Positions 10,519 through 20,467 of a stretch of 64,000 bases of DNA are shown piece after piece. The position numbers and the translations under genes are program-made. Where the stretch lies: NCBI GenBank assembly GCA_033064195.1, contig JARBJD010000106.1, positions 1-64,000 of the forward strand, written 5' to 3'. A model generated the notes under the pieces. The model was not told where the DNA came from. It saw nothing but the letters and a program-made list of their open reading frames with translations, and did not search any database. How positions within the stretch are numbered: the stretch's first letter is position 1; every line of letters begins with the position of its first letter. The stretch comes from Blattamonas nauphoetae (lineage: Eukaryota; Preaxostyla; Oxymonadida).

Positions 10519-11995
10519 TTGATATCCGAGCCCACCCTCCACTATGTCCCGTCTGAAAGGTCAGTTCCATCTCCAATCGACAACCTCGACGGACGGTGGT
10601 CACCCAGACATCGAATCAGCTCACAACTGAGAATTTCTCCTTGCAGAAAAGAAAAAGAATTGATGCAGAACGTCAAAAATAGCGAAAACAGTTCGACATT
10701 GTGAGAACAACATAGAAAGGCGACGAAGCGAAGGGAAGCAAAAGGGAAGGGGATGAAGACCAAAAATTGAGGTTACTGAGGACATCGAAGGAGAATATGA
10801 ACAAGCAGAAAACGAGGAGGACGGAACACGAAGCATGGGAGAGAATGAGAAAGTTGAAGAAAACGAACATGAACAAACTGGCGAAATGGAAAAGATGAAG
10901 AAAACGACAATGTTGAAGACAAACAGGAAGAGGCAGCTGAAGATGAGTGTGAACAAGACAATGGAGATGCCGATCGCAACCTACAAGATATTGTGCAATC
11001 AGAACGTGAAGACAGAGATGCAGAGGAACAGTAAGAAGAAATGGACGAAGATCCCGGTTCTTAACAGAATACCCCAGGGAAGAAACCAAGAATGATGAAG
11101 TTGTCGAAAACAAACATCTCGACGATGAGGATCCTGACGCGACAGGTCCTGAAAAGAAGCAAGCTGAATCGAAACATGAATATTTGCAGGAGAAAGATGA
11201 TTGAAAAGCTGATGAACTGGAAGATGTCAAATAACACCAAGTTAAAGACGAAGAAATCGAAGATGAAGTCAAAACGCACTCGTTTGGTGCACCAGCGCAA
11301 AAAAGAATCAAACGATGAAGAAAACGAGATGAAAGAAAATGAGCTAAACTATGAATTTGATGAGGAGTTTGCAAAGCAGCGGATGAACAAGCAGAAGCCG
11401 ACGATCAATTTGAAGACGATGAACAAGCGGAAGGGACAGAATTAGAAGCCGAAAAAGAAGAAAGCAGCATCTATTCAGTCAAGTCACTGGAGACTGTCAA
11501 AGCAGACTAATCGTCGCGGAGTTCGAAGTCCAATCGGACATCAAAAAGATCAAACTCCGAATCTCGGAAATCACGCTCTTCAGCAGAAAAATTGGATTTC
11601 CTAGAAGAAACAAACCTGAAGAACAAGATGGACAGGAGGAAGTGTTTGAAGTCCAACAAGAATATGGAAAGGAGGAAGGAAACAGCTTCGATTCTCAGCC
11701 GGACAAGGAACCAGAGCATCACTCGGAAACAAATGACAATGACGACGAAATTGTGAAGAAAGAGCATTTTAGGGAGACAGAAGGTGGAGAAGAAGGATCG
11801 GTGCGTGAAACAGACATCGAATCAAAATCCGAAGCCACAAAGAAAGAATCAGGCGAAAAAGACGAAATCGAACAAGAAAACGGCAAAGAAGTTGTGATTC
11901 AAGAAGATGAAGAGGAAAAAGTGGAAGAAGGGGAGCGAGGTAAGAGCACAAACGATGTGATCGTTCCGTCCAAAACGCCCCGAATCAGGTTGTAG
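10519..11995 (+). pseudogene. Glu/Asp/Lys-rich coding region inside the MULE
   Basis: Plus-strand sequence encodes strongly acidic, low-complexity protein, but the acidic reading shifts between frames (for example MGENEKVEENEHEQTGEMEK near 10835, then EDECEQDNGDADRN in another frame, then a 117-codon frame at 11642-11995 with EEEKVEEGERGKS). No single frame is open across the region, so it is a decayed or highly repetitive host gene piece. Low complexity prevents family assignment. Phe/Ser-rich minus-strand frames here are the complement of GAA/GAT runs. Confidence 0.4.
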
Positions 11996-12417
11996 ACGCC
12001 AAAAACTACATCATCCTTCCCTTCAGACCGCTTGCACTCTCCTTCGCTTCGATGACTGTGTCTCCCAGAATATGATCGTCATGCAGCATGACATTCCCGT
12101 CTCCCACAATCTTCACCAGCGAGTCCACCACACTTTTGCACGGGGTCTTCTCTCTTCCGCACAGAGTGATATCAAGTCCGTCATCCTTCACGAGAACATC
12201 TCGCGAAAGACCTCTCGGTCGTTTTGTTCTTATCGAAAAGCACGGTGTCGCTTCCCGTCGTACTCTCTCTTCCACAAGCACAGCGAGAAGGGACCTGAAC
12301 CATCCCCGAAGGCTGCCCAACCAATTCCAAACAATGCCGAACCATCTCCGCCGCCGCAACTCCCTCCACAGCAGAAGAAGCAGCGTGAGGTTCAATTCCA
12401 ACCTCAATTCATTTCAC

Positions 12418-12935
12418 AACAGCCAGCTGAGAAGATGCGACAGCCTGAGCGGCAGAAGAGTTCGTCTGGGACAGACACAACTCAACTGATCAGCGACGAG
12501 GAGCCAAACGGCCTCCTGAAAGGGCAATACATGGACGTCGAGTTGTGGGTATCCCTTTCTCTTCTCTCCTCACTCTTTCCAGCCGATGATGCGTGATCCT
12601 CTCGATGGGGGATTCACTGCACCTGCCTTCACCATCCCGTCGTCAGCTGGCCTCGTCGCCTTCCACTCCCTTCCTGACCAGATTCACGTGCTCTGTCAGG
12701 ACGAGGATGGGATTGTCTCGATGTGGAATATCCTCACCGGAAAGTTGGAAGAAACACTCGGACCAGGCCGACTCGAAGACTTCGCAAAACGATTTCCGAA
12801 ACCACTCGAGTTCCGACGGAAATGGTACACAGCCGAAACAAAAACGGGGGTATCGTCTTCTCATCTCGTTCATTCGCACTCTCCTCGCACTTCACTCCGT
12901 CGCAGCATTTGATGATCACTCCAACATTCTCGTAA
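12418..12935 (+). pseudogene. WDR48/UAF1-like gene fragment captured in the MULE
   Basis: Splicing two introns (12549-12582 and 12850-12905) yields a frame ending at TAA 12933-12935. It reads FTIPSSAGLVAFHSL, IVSMWNILTGKLEETLG, LEDFAKRF and, across the second intron, TKTGHLMITP. This order matches the segment after the beta-propeller of WDR48 (UAF1, activator of USP1/USP12/USP46 deubiquitinases): '..IPgg..i..yh.L.d', 'vayWdvL', 'LG..dFEdeikkRF' and 'KTGmLtITL'. The propeller repeats and the C-terminus are missing, so only a middle piece is present. The short host introns are retained, which points to capture of genomic DNA and not of mRNA. The family call is by eye. Confidence 0.55.
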
Positions 12936-13249
12936 AGTAGGTGAGAACACCAGTAAGACACGAAGAAGAGTGATATGCACAATGATCAAACGACAAGGTC
13001 TAACGAAGCGGAACGAGGAGCTATCAGCCTGTCGGAACTGTGAAGACGATCCACACATTTCATCCCACATACTATTGAGTCAATCACATTTCTCGTTGTG
13101 ATCATACCCCTTTTTCCATTCTTCAACTCGACCAGAATCCCGTCCCATCAATAACTCTCTTCTTTTGACCTGAAACTATTATTTCATCATTTCACATCAT
13201 TTATTCTTCTCAATCTGTTCAATAAGGTGTTCTATCAACGAAACAAATG

Positions 13250-13337
13250 AGATCTGCGTGTAGACTTTCAGATCTGCGTCTAGACCGATCTGCAGATCTG
13301 CGTCTAGACTTTTCTAGATCTGAGCCTAGACCTACCC
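13250..13337 (-). repeat. right terminal inverted repeat of MULE-like element
   Basis: It is the partner of the left TIR and ends CCTACCC at 13337, followed directly by the target duplication GTTGATCTT. Confidence 0.85.
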
Positions 13338-13386
13338 GTTGATCTTGACGTCCTCGGAAGGCATCCAACCACAAGGGCAACGTGGT

Positions 13387-14147
13387 TCACTGAAAGAATC
13401 GAGCAAAATACATTTCCTCTGACATTGGTGTTGGTTGGGAGAGGCGAGAAATGTTGTCAATTCGGAATGAAGTTCCTTTTCCAGCGACAGAAAACTGAAA
13501 ATGGGAAAGATGAGAGAAAAGAGGATGATACTCCAATTCGCACGGATCTAGGGGGTACTACTTCGTAACACTGTCCAGCCTCGCCATTCACAAAGAATTG
13601 CAGTGTTCGAGGTGTTGAGTCAAGATTAATTTCCATTCGAACACAATCTCCTTCTTCCAGTTCAGGGTGACAATAAGTCTCCAATGAAAAAGATGCGTAG
13701 TAGATATTTCCATCTCTGTTGAGACCGACAGAAGCTGAGAATCTGGAAAGAAGATAAATTTAGACGTCTGATCCATTTTCCAAGGAGTTGGCCAAATGCA
13801 GGAATTGGAAGGTTTGAATCAATTACACCGAAAACAATATCACCATTGTTTTCTGAAAGGGTGATAGAGGAACGGAGGAAACCTTGAAGCGAGAGAAGTG
13901 TGATTGTGATTGAGACAACTCCAGACGTGAAAGGGTCGGAAATAAGAAGAGAGCTCCAATCACAATGCCCTTTGTTATCCGTACCAAACTCTGTTCGGGC
14001 GACAATAGTGCAGTCGACTGAGAAATGCGAAGGATCTGTGAAAAGCAGTGGGGGAAGTGTTTGGAGATGAGCTGGTGCAAGGTGAATCTTTGAGGACGAA
14101 GAAAATTGACTGGATGGAATTTCAACTCCTTTCACAGATGAAGTCAT
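13387..14147 (-). CDS. SPRY-like protein, family copy B
   Basis: ATG at 14147 (TSSVKGVEIPSSQF) matches copy A. Intron 1 (30 nt, after the LLSLQ codons), intron 2 (31 nt, acceptor TTCTCAG) and intron 3 (starts GTATCA after VRIG) restore one frame: DIVFGVIDSNLPIP, SVGLNRDGNIYYASF, EEGDCVRMEINLDSTPRTLQ, FVNGEAG, SFRIDNISRLSQPTP. The stop is at 13387. It diverges from the other copies in the middle (SVGLNRDGN is closer to a textbook SPRY strand) and at the C-terminus (EEMYFARFFQ), so it is the most distinct intact member. It lies just outside the right TIR of the MULE-like element. Confidence 0.65.
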
Positions 14148-14359
14148 CACGATTTTCTTTGCGACGAGTGATCGGACCCTTAAAACTAGTCAATCAAGGA
14201 CTTCGCTTGTCTCCGAGGTGATTATTTGATTAAATTCTCCCAATAATAGTTTCCACATTCTTGAATATAGCGGTGAGAGGAAGATATATAGACGAGAAAC
14301 ATGTTAACAAACAGAAAAGACAATGTAAAGTAGTCTAATCGAAGAATGGGAGATTATAA

Positions 14360-15172
14360 TCAGAAGACGTCTTGTGCCACGTACCCTGAAACATAAGGAA
14401 GTTGGAGAAGAGGTGTCATGGGAGGAGGCTGGGAAGAAGGCACAAAAAACGGAGCAAATTGGAGATCTCGAGGCAACATGGGAATATGTTTGGAATCAAA
14501 AGAAAATGGGCGAGAACAGTCTAAACAATCCATTTGATCAATATCCCGGGTTATATTTGGGTTCGGCGACATTGTGGACGACAGTGTGTTGCATTTGGAC
14601 GGTGTGACATGGACACTTTGTGCCCAGTTCGCTTCAGGCTCCTCGAGGGATGTTAAGGGTGTGTCATGGTTGAAACAGTGTTCGAGAGCGAAATGCGTGT
14701 GTTGGTTGGTCAGGACAAGCTCAAATGGCGAGTCGCAGAACTCGACATCGAAGCTCAGGCAGGACGAATTTAGCGAATCTAAAGAGGCGATACTATCCGC
14801 ATCATCGTCCCCATAATTCTCTGAGCATCCGTTAATGAAATCGAAGCACTGCGCGGCACTGGGGGAATATTCCTCGATGTCCTCGATGAGAGAGACATTT
14901 GGACGGCAGTAGGGTGGAGGAGGCCGTGGAAACGGGGAGTCGCAATTTAATAAATAAGTAGATGGCACTGGGTTGGCTGGGAGAAGCTGGTGCATGCTAA
15001 AGGCACTGCTGGATATTGATGGCGAAGTGAAATTGATTGATTGATATGAACAAGGTGAAGGAACATTTTGCACGCTGTGAGGAGTCTTTGGGGTCTCACA
15101 GGCACATTCTGTTCTTGAAGTGCTGGGAGTGTCGTTAATTTTGTCAAACTTGCACAAGAGCGGGTTGGACAA
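14360..15172 (-). CDS. Ser/Pro-rich hypothetical protein
   Basis: A 270-codon frame ends at 14360 with GYVAQDVF. The first codon of the open frame as usually drawn (15172) is TTG, and the frame stays open further upstream without an ATG. The real start probably lies in an upstream exon; a candidate acceptor CTCTCGTAG sits at about 15185. The product is Ser/Pro/Asp-rich with no repeats, membrane segment or known domain (motifs such as PRPPPPYCRPNVSLIEDIEE and DDDADSIASLDSLNSS). Acidic serine clusters suggest casein-kinase-type phosphorylation sites. I do not recognise it. Confidence 0.5.
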   Translation of the reverse strand: MSNPLLCKFDKINDTPSTSRTECACETPKTPHSVQNVPSPCSYQSINFTSPSISSSAFSMHQLLPANPVPSTYLLNCDSPFPRPPPPYCRPNVSLIEDIEEYSPSAAQCFDFINGCSENYGDDDADSIASLDSLNSSCLSFDVEFCDSPFELVLTNQHTHFALEHCFNHDTPLTSLEEPEANWAQSVHVTPSKCNTLSSTMSPNPNITRDIDQMDCLDCSRPFSFDSKHIPMLPRDLQFAPFFVPSSQPPPMTPLLQLPYVSGYVAQDVF

Positions 15173-15498
15173 GTGGATGAGAGCTACGAGAGGAGGATAG
15201 TGGAAAAAAATGTGAAATTGTGAAAGAAAAGTATATACGATTCATAGCTCTATCTCAAAACAGAATGAAACAATACAATGAAAAGAACGACTGAAGACAA
15301 AAACAAGAAACTGAATAATGGGCATTCTGCCATTTGATGAGTGAATCATCTAATATTCTCATCTCAAACGCTGGTTCTGTTCACATGCAATCATCGTAGA
15401 TTATCTGAAGTCGATTCACTTCTTCTTCCAACATATACAACAAAACACTCAACATCAAATACAAAATGAGAATTAAGAGAAAATCAATCATAAAAGCG
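15173..15498. other. intergenic, nothing recognised
   Basis: AT-rich gap between the Ser/Pro-rich gene and the membrane-protein gene, both on the minus strand. It may contain the missing 5' exon of the former. Confidence 0.4.
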
Positions 15499-16966
15499 TC
15501 AAGATTCTCGATATTTGCTTTTATTCGTCCTTTCTTTCCGTCTCTTCTGCCTTCTTTCCATCTCTTTCTCAAACATCTCAACCACTCGATTCTCTCCATC
15601 CGATGTGTGCACGTTGCTTGTGACAACACTCGAAATACTGTTCCACAAACGACCCCGTGTAAGTACATACACCAAAATCGTCCCCACAATGAAAACGAGC
15701 CACGCGATCGTCACGATCACCGAGAGCGAAGCAATTGTGTGGAGAAAGCCAGCCCTCTTTCCGAAAGTGTCTCCCGATGTGATAATGAAGTACTGGGCGA
15801 TACTGAGGAAAGAAAAATGCACACTCTATAGTCAAGAAAGATGTTTGAGATCCATCCAACAACGGTCCAAATAAAAGAAAAAATGATGAATATGATCCAA
15901 AAGATGAGCTTAATCAGCGTGAGGTTCTTAATTTTGTTATTTTGGTATTCACTCCCTGGTGGAAAAGCGTTCTTTCCCGACAGTCTGAGCATTGATCCCA
16001 ACCCAACAGAGCTGAATCGTAATGACGAAATGGTATCCGGGATGGTGGAAGAGGATTGAAGGTAGAGCTGGGTGAGAGGGGTGTTAATATCAGGATAGAG
16101 TTCAGAGAGGAAGGTGGATGGGACAGTGTCTGAAGTGAGTGAGGTGATGGGATTGTGAGATGTGCAGGAAGGCGATGTCAGAAGAAAGAAAATGAACGAG
16201 GCGAGGATGTACAAAAGCGAGACGAGTCCGTCCACCCACAGATAGGTCTGGATCGTGCGAGAAACAACAAAAACACAGATTTAGAAGGAAGAGTGGAAAT
16301 ACCTGCAAAATAACTGTTTTTCCAGTTGTAGAAGCCTTCCAATCGAATGGGCGTGCGCCTAAACTGGCCAGACCCGAAATAAATTTGAAAAGATTCCAGA
16401 GAACGGGAAACATCTTATGGACGAAAAAGTGGACCATAGATTCATAACTCTGCAACCAGAAACCGAACCAGCTTCGAAACATGCTCCGATCGATTGATTG
16501 CAACAGATTGGGAAGATCGCGGACTTGATTGGAGCGAGAGATGCTAAATCCAAGCGGCCTGTTTGCTTTGAATGTTCCTTCCAGATTCTCTGATGAAGAA
16601 CTGTCAGAATCTTGTCGTTTCTTCGTTTTTGGGGATTGAGAGGATGAATGCATGGTTCGAGATCGACTTCGGTGTTGGTTGATTGAAGATGTTCTTCCTT
16701 GTGAAGTGCTTCGAGATGGATCTATATCATCGTCTAGATCAATGTTAAAGTCAACATCCTCTTCATATCGTTCTGGTTCTCGAGATTTTGAGGTTCGATG
16801 TTTCTGTGTACCATTTGGAGTTGTTGCAGGTTTTGAGGGTTGATTGGAATGCGAAGCGTTGGAAGAAGGTTGTTCTTCCTGATAGAACGTGTCCCACTCC
16901 TCTTCTTCTGGGTGTTCAGACGGACGAGAGCCTGGTGGATTCCATTGGCGAATTCCAGTCGCTACA
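15499..16966 (-). CDS. multi-pass membrane protein, multi-exon
   Basis: The frame is open from an acceptor near 16966 (TTTCTTGTAG) through GIRQWNPPGSRPSE, an acidic segment (YEEDVDFNIDLDDD) and MHSSSQSPKTKKRQ. It then crosses an intron at 16248-16302 in phase 0 into WVDGLVSLLYILASFIFFLL. A last intron near 15815-15834 must be only about 20 nt (GTGCAT...CTCAG) to reach IAQYFIITSGDTFGKRAG and the final helix SLSVIVTIAWLVFIVGTILV. At least three hydrophobic helices are visible, and the tail is basic (MERRQKRRKERTNKSKYRES). The true start exon was not found. There is no recognised family and no signal peptide. Confidence 0.55.
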
Positions 16967-17360
16967 AGAAATTAATCCAAGCAAAAGGAGAAGATTATGG
17001 AAAATCTGGATACATGTGTAATAATAAGTCCGGCCTGAACACAACAAACAAAATAGTAGAAGAAAAATGGAAGAAGGAGAAGAACGAGACCACTCTCGGG
17101 ATCTTCAGCAGAAAACCATCCTAATGATAGAAAATGGGTTTAAATCCGGACGTAGATTTGTTAGGAAAAGAACAATGGAAAACCTTCCGGTAGTTCCGTT
17201 TCCATTTGAAGCGATCCGCCCTTCACATAAAAAGAAGTCGAGGTGAGTTTGAAAAAACTGCAAACTATCACCTGAGGCTACTATCCACCATGAAATGAAA
17301 TCCGAAATCACAAAACAAACGATTAACGCCTAGAATCGCCCCTAAATCCGAAATAATGGT
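16967..17360. other. intergenic, possible 5' exon
   Basis: No independent gene is supported. The missing first exon of the membrane-protein gene should lie here, but the ATG codons on the minus strand (near 17010 and 17120) run quickly into stops. Confidence 0.35.
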
Positions 17361-18831
17361 TTACTCATCGTCGATGTCCATGGTGTACCACTCTTCGCTG
17401 TACTCCCGTGAAAGGAAGGGGTGATTCAACAACTCCCTCGCCGTCGCTCTCTTAATCGGATCTCTCACAAAACACATTCCCAAGAAATCTTTCAATTCCG
17501 GGCTGGCGTACTTCGGAACTGGGGGCGATTCGTTGCTTGACGCGATTTTGAAGATGCAGGCTGTTGCGTTCTTAATTTCGGCATATGGTGGTTTTCCTGA
17601 AAGCATCTCAATGACAGTACATCCGAGAGACCAGATGTCCGATCGACGACCCACGTTTCGTTGTTGACGGATGACTTCGGGGGCCATGTAGCTGGGAAGG
17701 GAGGGAGAGGGGGTGGAGAGGAGGAGGGGAGGAGGATGAGAGAGAGATAGGGAAGAGATTGAGTGGAAGTTGGATCAAGCAAGAATAATTGAATGGGAGA
17801 GGGGAGAATCAAACTGCGGAGTGCCGCAGAGTGTCGCACAGCCTTGTCCGTACGACATAATCGTCTCAATCGATTTGGAACACCCAAAATCGGCCAATTT
17901 CACGATCCCTTCTCCTGTGACGAGGCAATTTGCGGATTTGATGTCGCGATGGACGATTTTGTGGTCATGGAGATATGCCAGGCCTTCAGTGATCTTTTGG
18001 AGAGGAATGAAGGGGAATAAAAAAAGTATGAGATCGATCAAAAAATGCGAAGTCGAGAATTGGAGAAGAAATGGCTTGAGTGGCCAAACCTGTTTCGTGT
18101 ACACCTGCACCAACGGCTCTGGAAACTCCCCGAAAGTCGCAAGCAACTTCGAAAGAGACCCACCAGTGACAAATTCTTGGAAAATGTCCAAAATATTGCC
18201 AGAGCGTTGGCAGCCCATGTATTGGACGATATTTGGGTGTTGGAGTTGTTGCATGATGAGGATTTCGCGTTCAGTGGCTGCAATCTGAGCAAGGGAGATA
18301 GGATGAGTGATGGGAGGATCAAGGAAAAAGTGTGACAAGAAGAGTGGACCAACGAAGAATTAGGCTTGACACAATTAATATTCGTATCCGAATCTCATCT
18401 CATACCTGTTGTTCGACACCAGTCGACTCAAAGACAAATTCTTTGTCAGCGAGCATTCGACCAGTCTTTAGATCGAGGCAACGATAAACAGTTCCGAACG
18501 ATCCTCTTCCAATCACGTCACCGCGTTTAAGATAAAGTCTGAGAGAAGAATAATATAATGTGTGAAGAACATACTGATCTTGAAGGGGAGCTGGCACGTG
18601 TTGAGGTTGAGGTGCTTGTTGTTTTTTTGGTTGGCTTTTGGTTTGGTGGGGTTGAGAGACACGTAAGTGATCGACATTATATTGGCTTGCTTCAAGAATG
18701 CCATCTTCTCCTTCTCCATTCATGCCGATGGCTGGTGGTGGAAGATCAGGATCGGTGATGACGACTGAGGGATAGGTTGGGGTTCCGAAAAACATTTTAT
18801 TGAAATCATTGTCAAAGCCGGTTTGTGCCAT
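17361..18831 (-). CDS. STE11/MEKK-type Ser/Thr protein kinase
   Basis: ATG at 18831 (MAQTGFDNDFNKMFF); the GTG further upstream is not needed. Four introns join five exons: about 18539-18574 (36 nt), 18285-18405, 17994-18089 and 17692-17814. The spliced product has the glycine loop GRGSFGTVYR, a Lys in ADKEF, the catalytic loop HRDIKSANCL, LADFGCS, and GTPHYMAPEVI, the last created exactly at an exon junction. It ends with RATARELLNHPF. HRDIKSAN and MAPEVI place it with the MAP kinase kinase kinase (STE11/MEKK/NPK1) group, which phosphorylates MAP2Ks. The kinase domain is complete and the N-terminal 90 residues are Gln/Pro-rich linker. It is likely active and cytosolic; the upstream signal is unknown. 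Confidence 0.85.
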
Positions 18832-19005
18832 CTGAGAGTTCGAAAAATTGGGATGACTTGGCTTTGAGAAACGGATTGATCGATCCACCCTTAGAACAAA
18901 TTGGAGAGATCAACGGAAGGAGGTCAAAGAATGAAATTAATGAGGTGATAGAATGATAGCGAGTTTACAAAGAAAAAACAAATGAGATATTCCACGAGTC
19001 AAGTT

Positions 19006-20385
19006 TCAACCCAAAATCCCAAATTTTTGCTTATAGCCTGAGAAAAAAGCAGTGAAGGGGAGAAAATGGAACAGACGGGTAATAAACGCGGCCTGGTCGG
19101 CATCAAACTCATAATCGTCGATCTTACTCGGCACAAAGCTTTTGGGATCGATTCCATTCTCACCCACGAATGCAAGAAGTTTCTGTTCCTCATAGCACAC
19201 ATTTCCGCTTCCGCCGTCCTTCCTTCGAAATGGAGTGGTGATGTATTGTGTTTCCTCAAGAGAACATCGAATTCCGTTCGCAACTTCTTCCTGATGCGAC
19301 CATTGTCGTTCTGGCAGTGGTTTGGAGAGTCTTGGTTCCGGAGGTTGTGGTTGGGGAGGAGGAGAAGGGGGTGGACGTGGGGGATTTGGATTTGGATATG
19401 AACGAGGTGGAGATGGGGAAGGATGTGAATGTTGAAAGATGAAATGGTTTGGAGGTGAATAATTGCGATTCTGGATTGTGCTATGCTGTTGATTGAGTGC
19501 AAAGTCGGATCGATGGATGGTTGTGATCGTTTGTGGGATCGTCTCAAATTTCATCAAAGCTTCAAGTTCCTTCTTCGTTGTGAGTTTATAAAACTCAGAA
19601 AGCTGTGGGACTGTTCGTAAAACACACAGGAACTCGAGATATGGTGTCCCTGTTCCAGGCTTCATTTGTTTGACCCTCGCGCGTACTAAATACGATTTGT
19701 TGTATTCGTATGGTTGGCATGGAGAGTAAGCTCTGGTTATATCAGCCTGAATGAGCCCTTCGGTCGTTGGATTGCGTGGATAGCTTAAAAACCAATACTG
19801 ACTGTGTGGACCGCTGTCCTGCTTGCTGTGCGGATGAGCGATGAAAAGGAGCTCCTTATTGTGCCAATAGTTCGTCCAAGTTTCATTGTTCGTCACAGGG
19901 ACATGTGACATTTGGTCACAGAAATAGGAGAATGAGAAACAGAGACCATGGAATTCGTGTGGGGGAAATGGCGCAATGGACGCTGTGAGATACATTTCGA
20001 CATGAGCAGGACGGGCCACAGCTGTGGGTTGTTGTGCATTGTCATACAACTGAACGGAGTTCAGAGAATGAAGCGTTGCGAGAAAGAACTGGCCAATGGC
20101 AAAGCGTTCATGATCAAGATTTGAGTGGGTAGTAAGAACAAGATGGACAGTAAATCGGACATTGTTGATCGTGTCTGTTGCCACGAGACCAAGAGATCGG
20201 CCGATCTGTTCGACTTGTGAAACAGGCCAGAAAATGATCGCATTCAGAAATAATTTCTGAAAAATGACCTGATAATTGAGAGGTTTACGAGGAGGATAGG
20301 AATGGTTAAAGAAGATTTCAGCAGCATTTGCCATTGGGAGTGATCCATCCCACTGACAAAACGTGGAATATCTTCTCCCAAACAT
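19006..20385 (-). CDS. hypothetical 459-aa protein with proline-rich C-half
   Basis: A single frame runs from ATG 20385 to 19006. The N-terminal 270 residues look globular (PLNYQVIFQKLFLNAIIFWP, VRFTVHLVLTTHSN, WFLSYPRNPTTEGLIQADI). A Pro-rich linker follows (PRPPPSPPPQPQPPEP), then a conserved-looking tail with EEQKLLAFVGENGIDPKSF. Nearly the same tail motif, FVEENGICPKTF, ends the gene at 30937-31542. No membrane segment or signal peptide is visible, and I do not recognise the globular part. The gene is divergently arranged with the plus-strand SPRY gene that starts 83 bp away, so a shared promoter region is likely. Confidence 0.65.
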   Translation of the reverse strand: MFGRRYSTFCQWDGSLPMANAAEIFFNHSYPPRKPLNYQVIFQKLFLNAIIFWPVSQVEQIGRSLGLVATDTINNVRFTVHLVLTTHSNLDHERFAIGQFFLATLHSLNSVQLYDNAQQPTAVARPAHVEMYLTASIAPFPPHEFHGLCFSFSYFCDQMSHVPVTNNETWTNYWHNKELLFIAHPHSKQDSGPHSQYWFLSYPRNPTTEGLIQADITRAYSPCQPYEYNKSYLVRARVKQMKPGTGTPYLEFLCVLRTVPQLSEFYKLTTKKELEALMKFETIPQTITTIHRSDFALNQQHSTIQNRNYSPPNHFIFQHSHPSPSPPRSYPNPNPPRPPPSPPPQPQPPEPRLSKPLPERQWSHQEEVANGIRCSLEETQYITTPFRRKDGGSGNVCYEEQKLLAFVGENGIDPKSFVPSKIDDYEFDADQAAFITRLFHFLPFTAFFSGYKQKFGILG

Positions 20386-20467
20386 GGTTAGGAGAAGAAT
20401 GTCAACCCGGAAATCTTATGGACCCATACGTGACATTTAACCTGAGTTCGCTTTCATTCGATATTTC

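Larger units (their letters stand above)
10069..13337. mobile_element. MULE-like DNA transposon with captured gene pieces
   Basis: The ends form long terminal inverted repeats of about 88 bp, both starting GGGTAGGTCTAG. The 9-bp sequence GTTGATCTT occurs immediately outside both ends (10060-10068 and 13338-13346), a perfect target duplication. A 9-bp duplication with long TIRs is the signature of Mutator-like elements. The 3,269-bp interior shows no transposase; it holds a frameshifted acidic coding region and a multi-exon fragment resembling WDR48. It therefore looks non-autonomous and Pack-MULE-like. Intact TIRs and duplication suggest a fairly recent insertion between SPRY-like copies A and B. 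Confidence 0.8.

Noticed and set aside
10673-11374. Phe/Ser/Leu-rich minus-strand frames that look like membrane proteins
   Set aside because: They are complements of the acidic plus-strand low-complexity region inside the MULE-like element.
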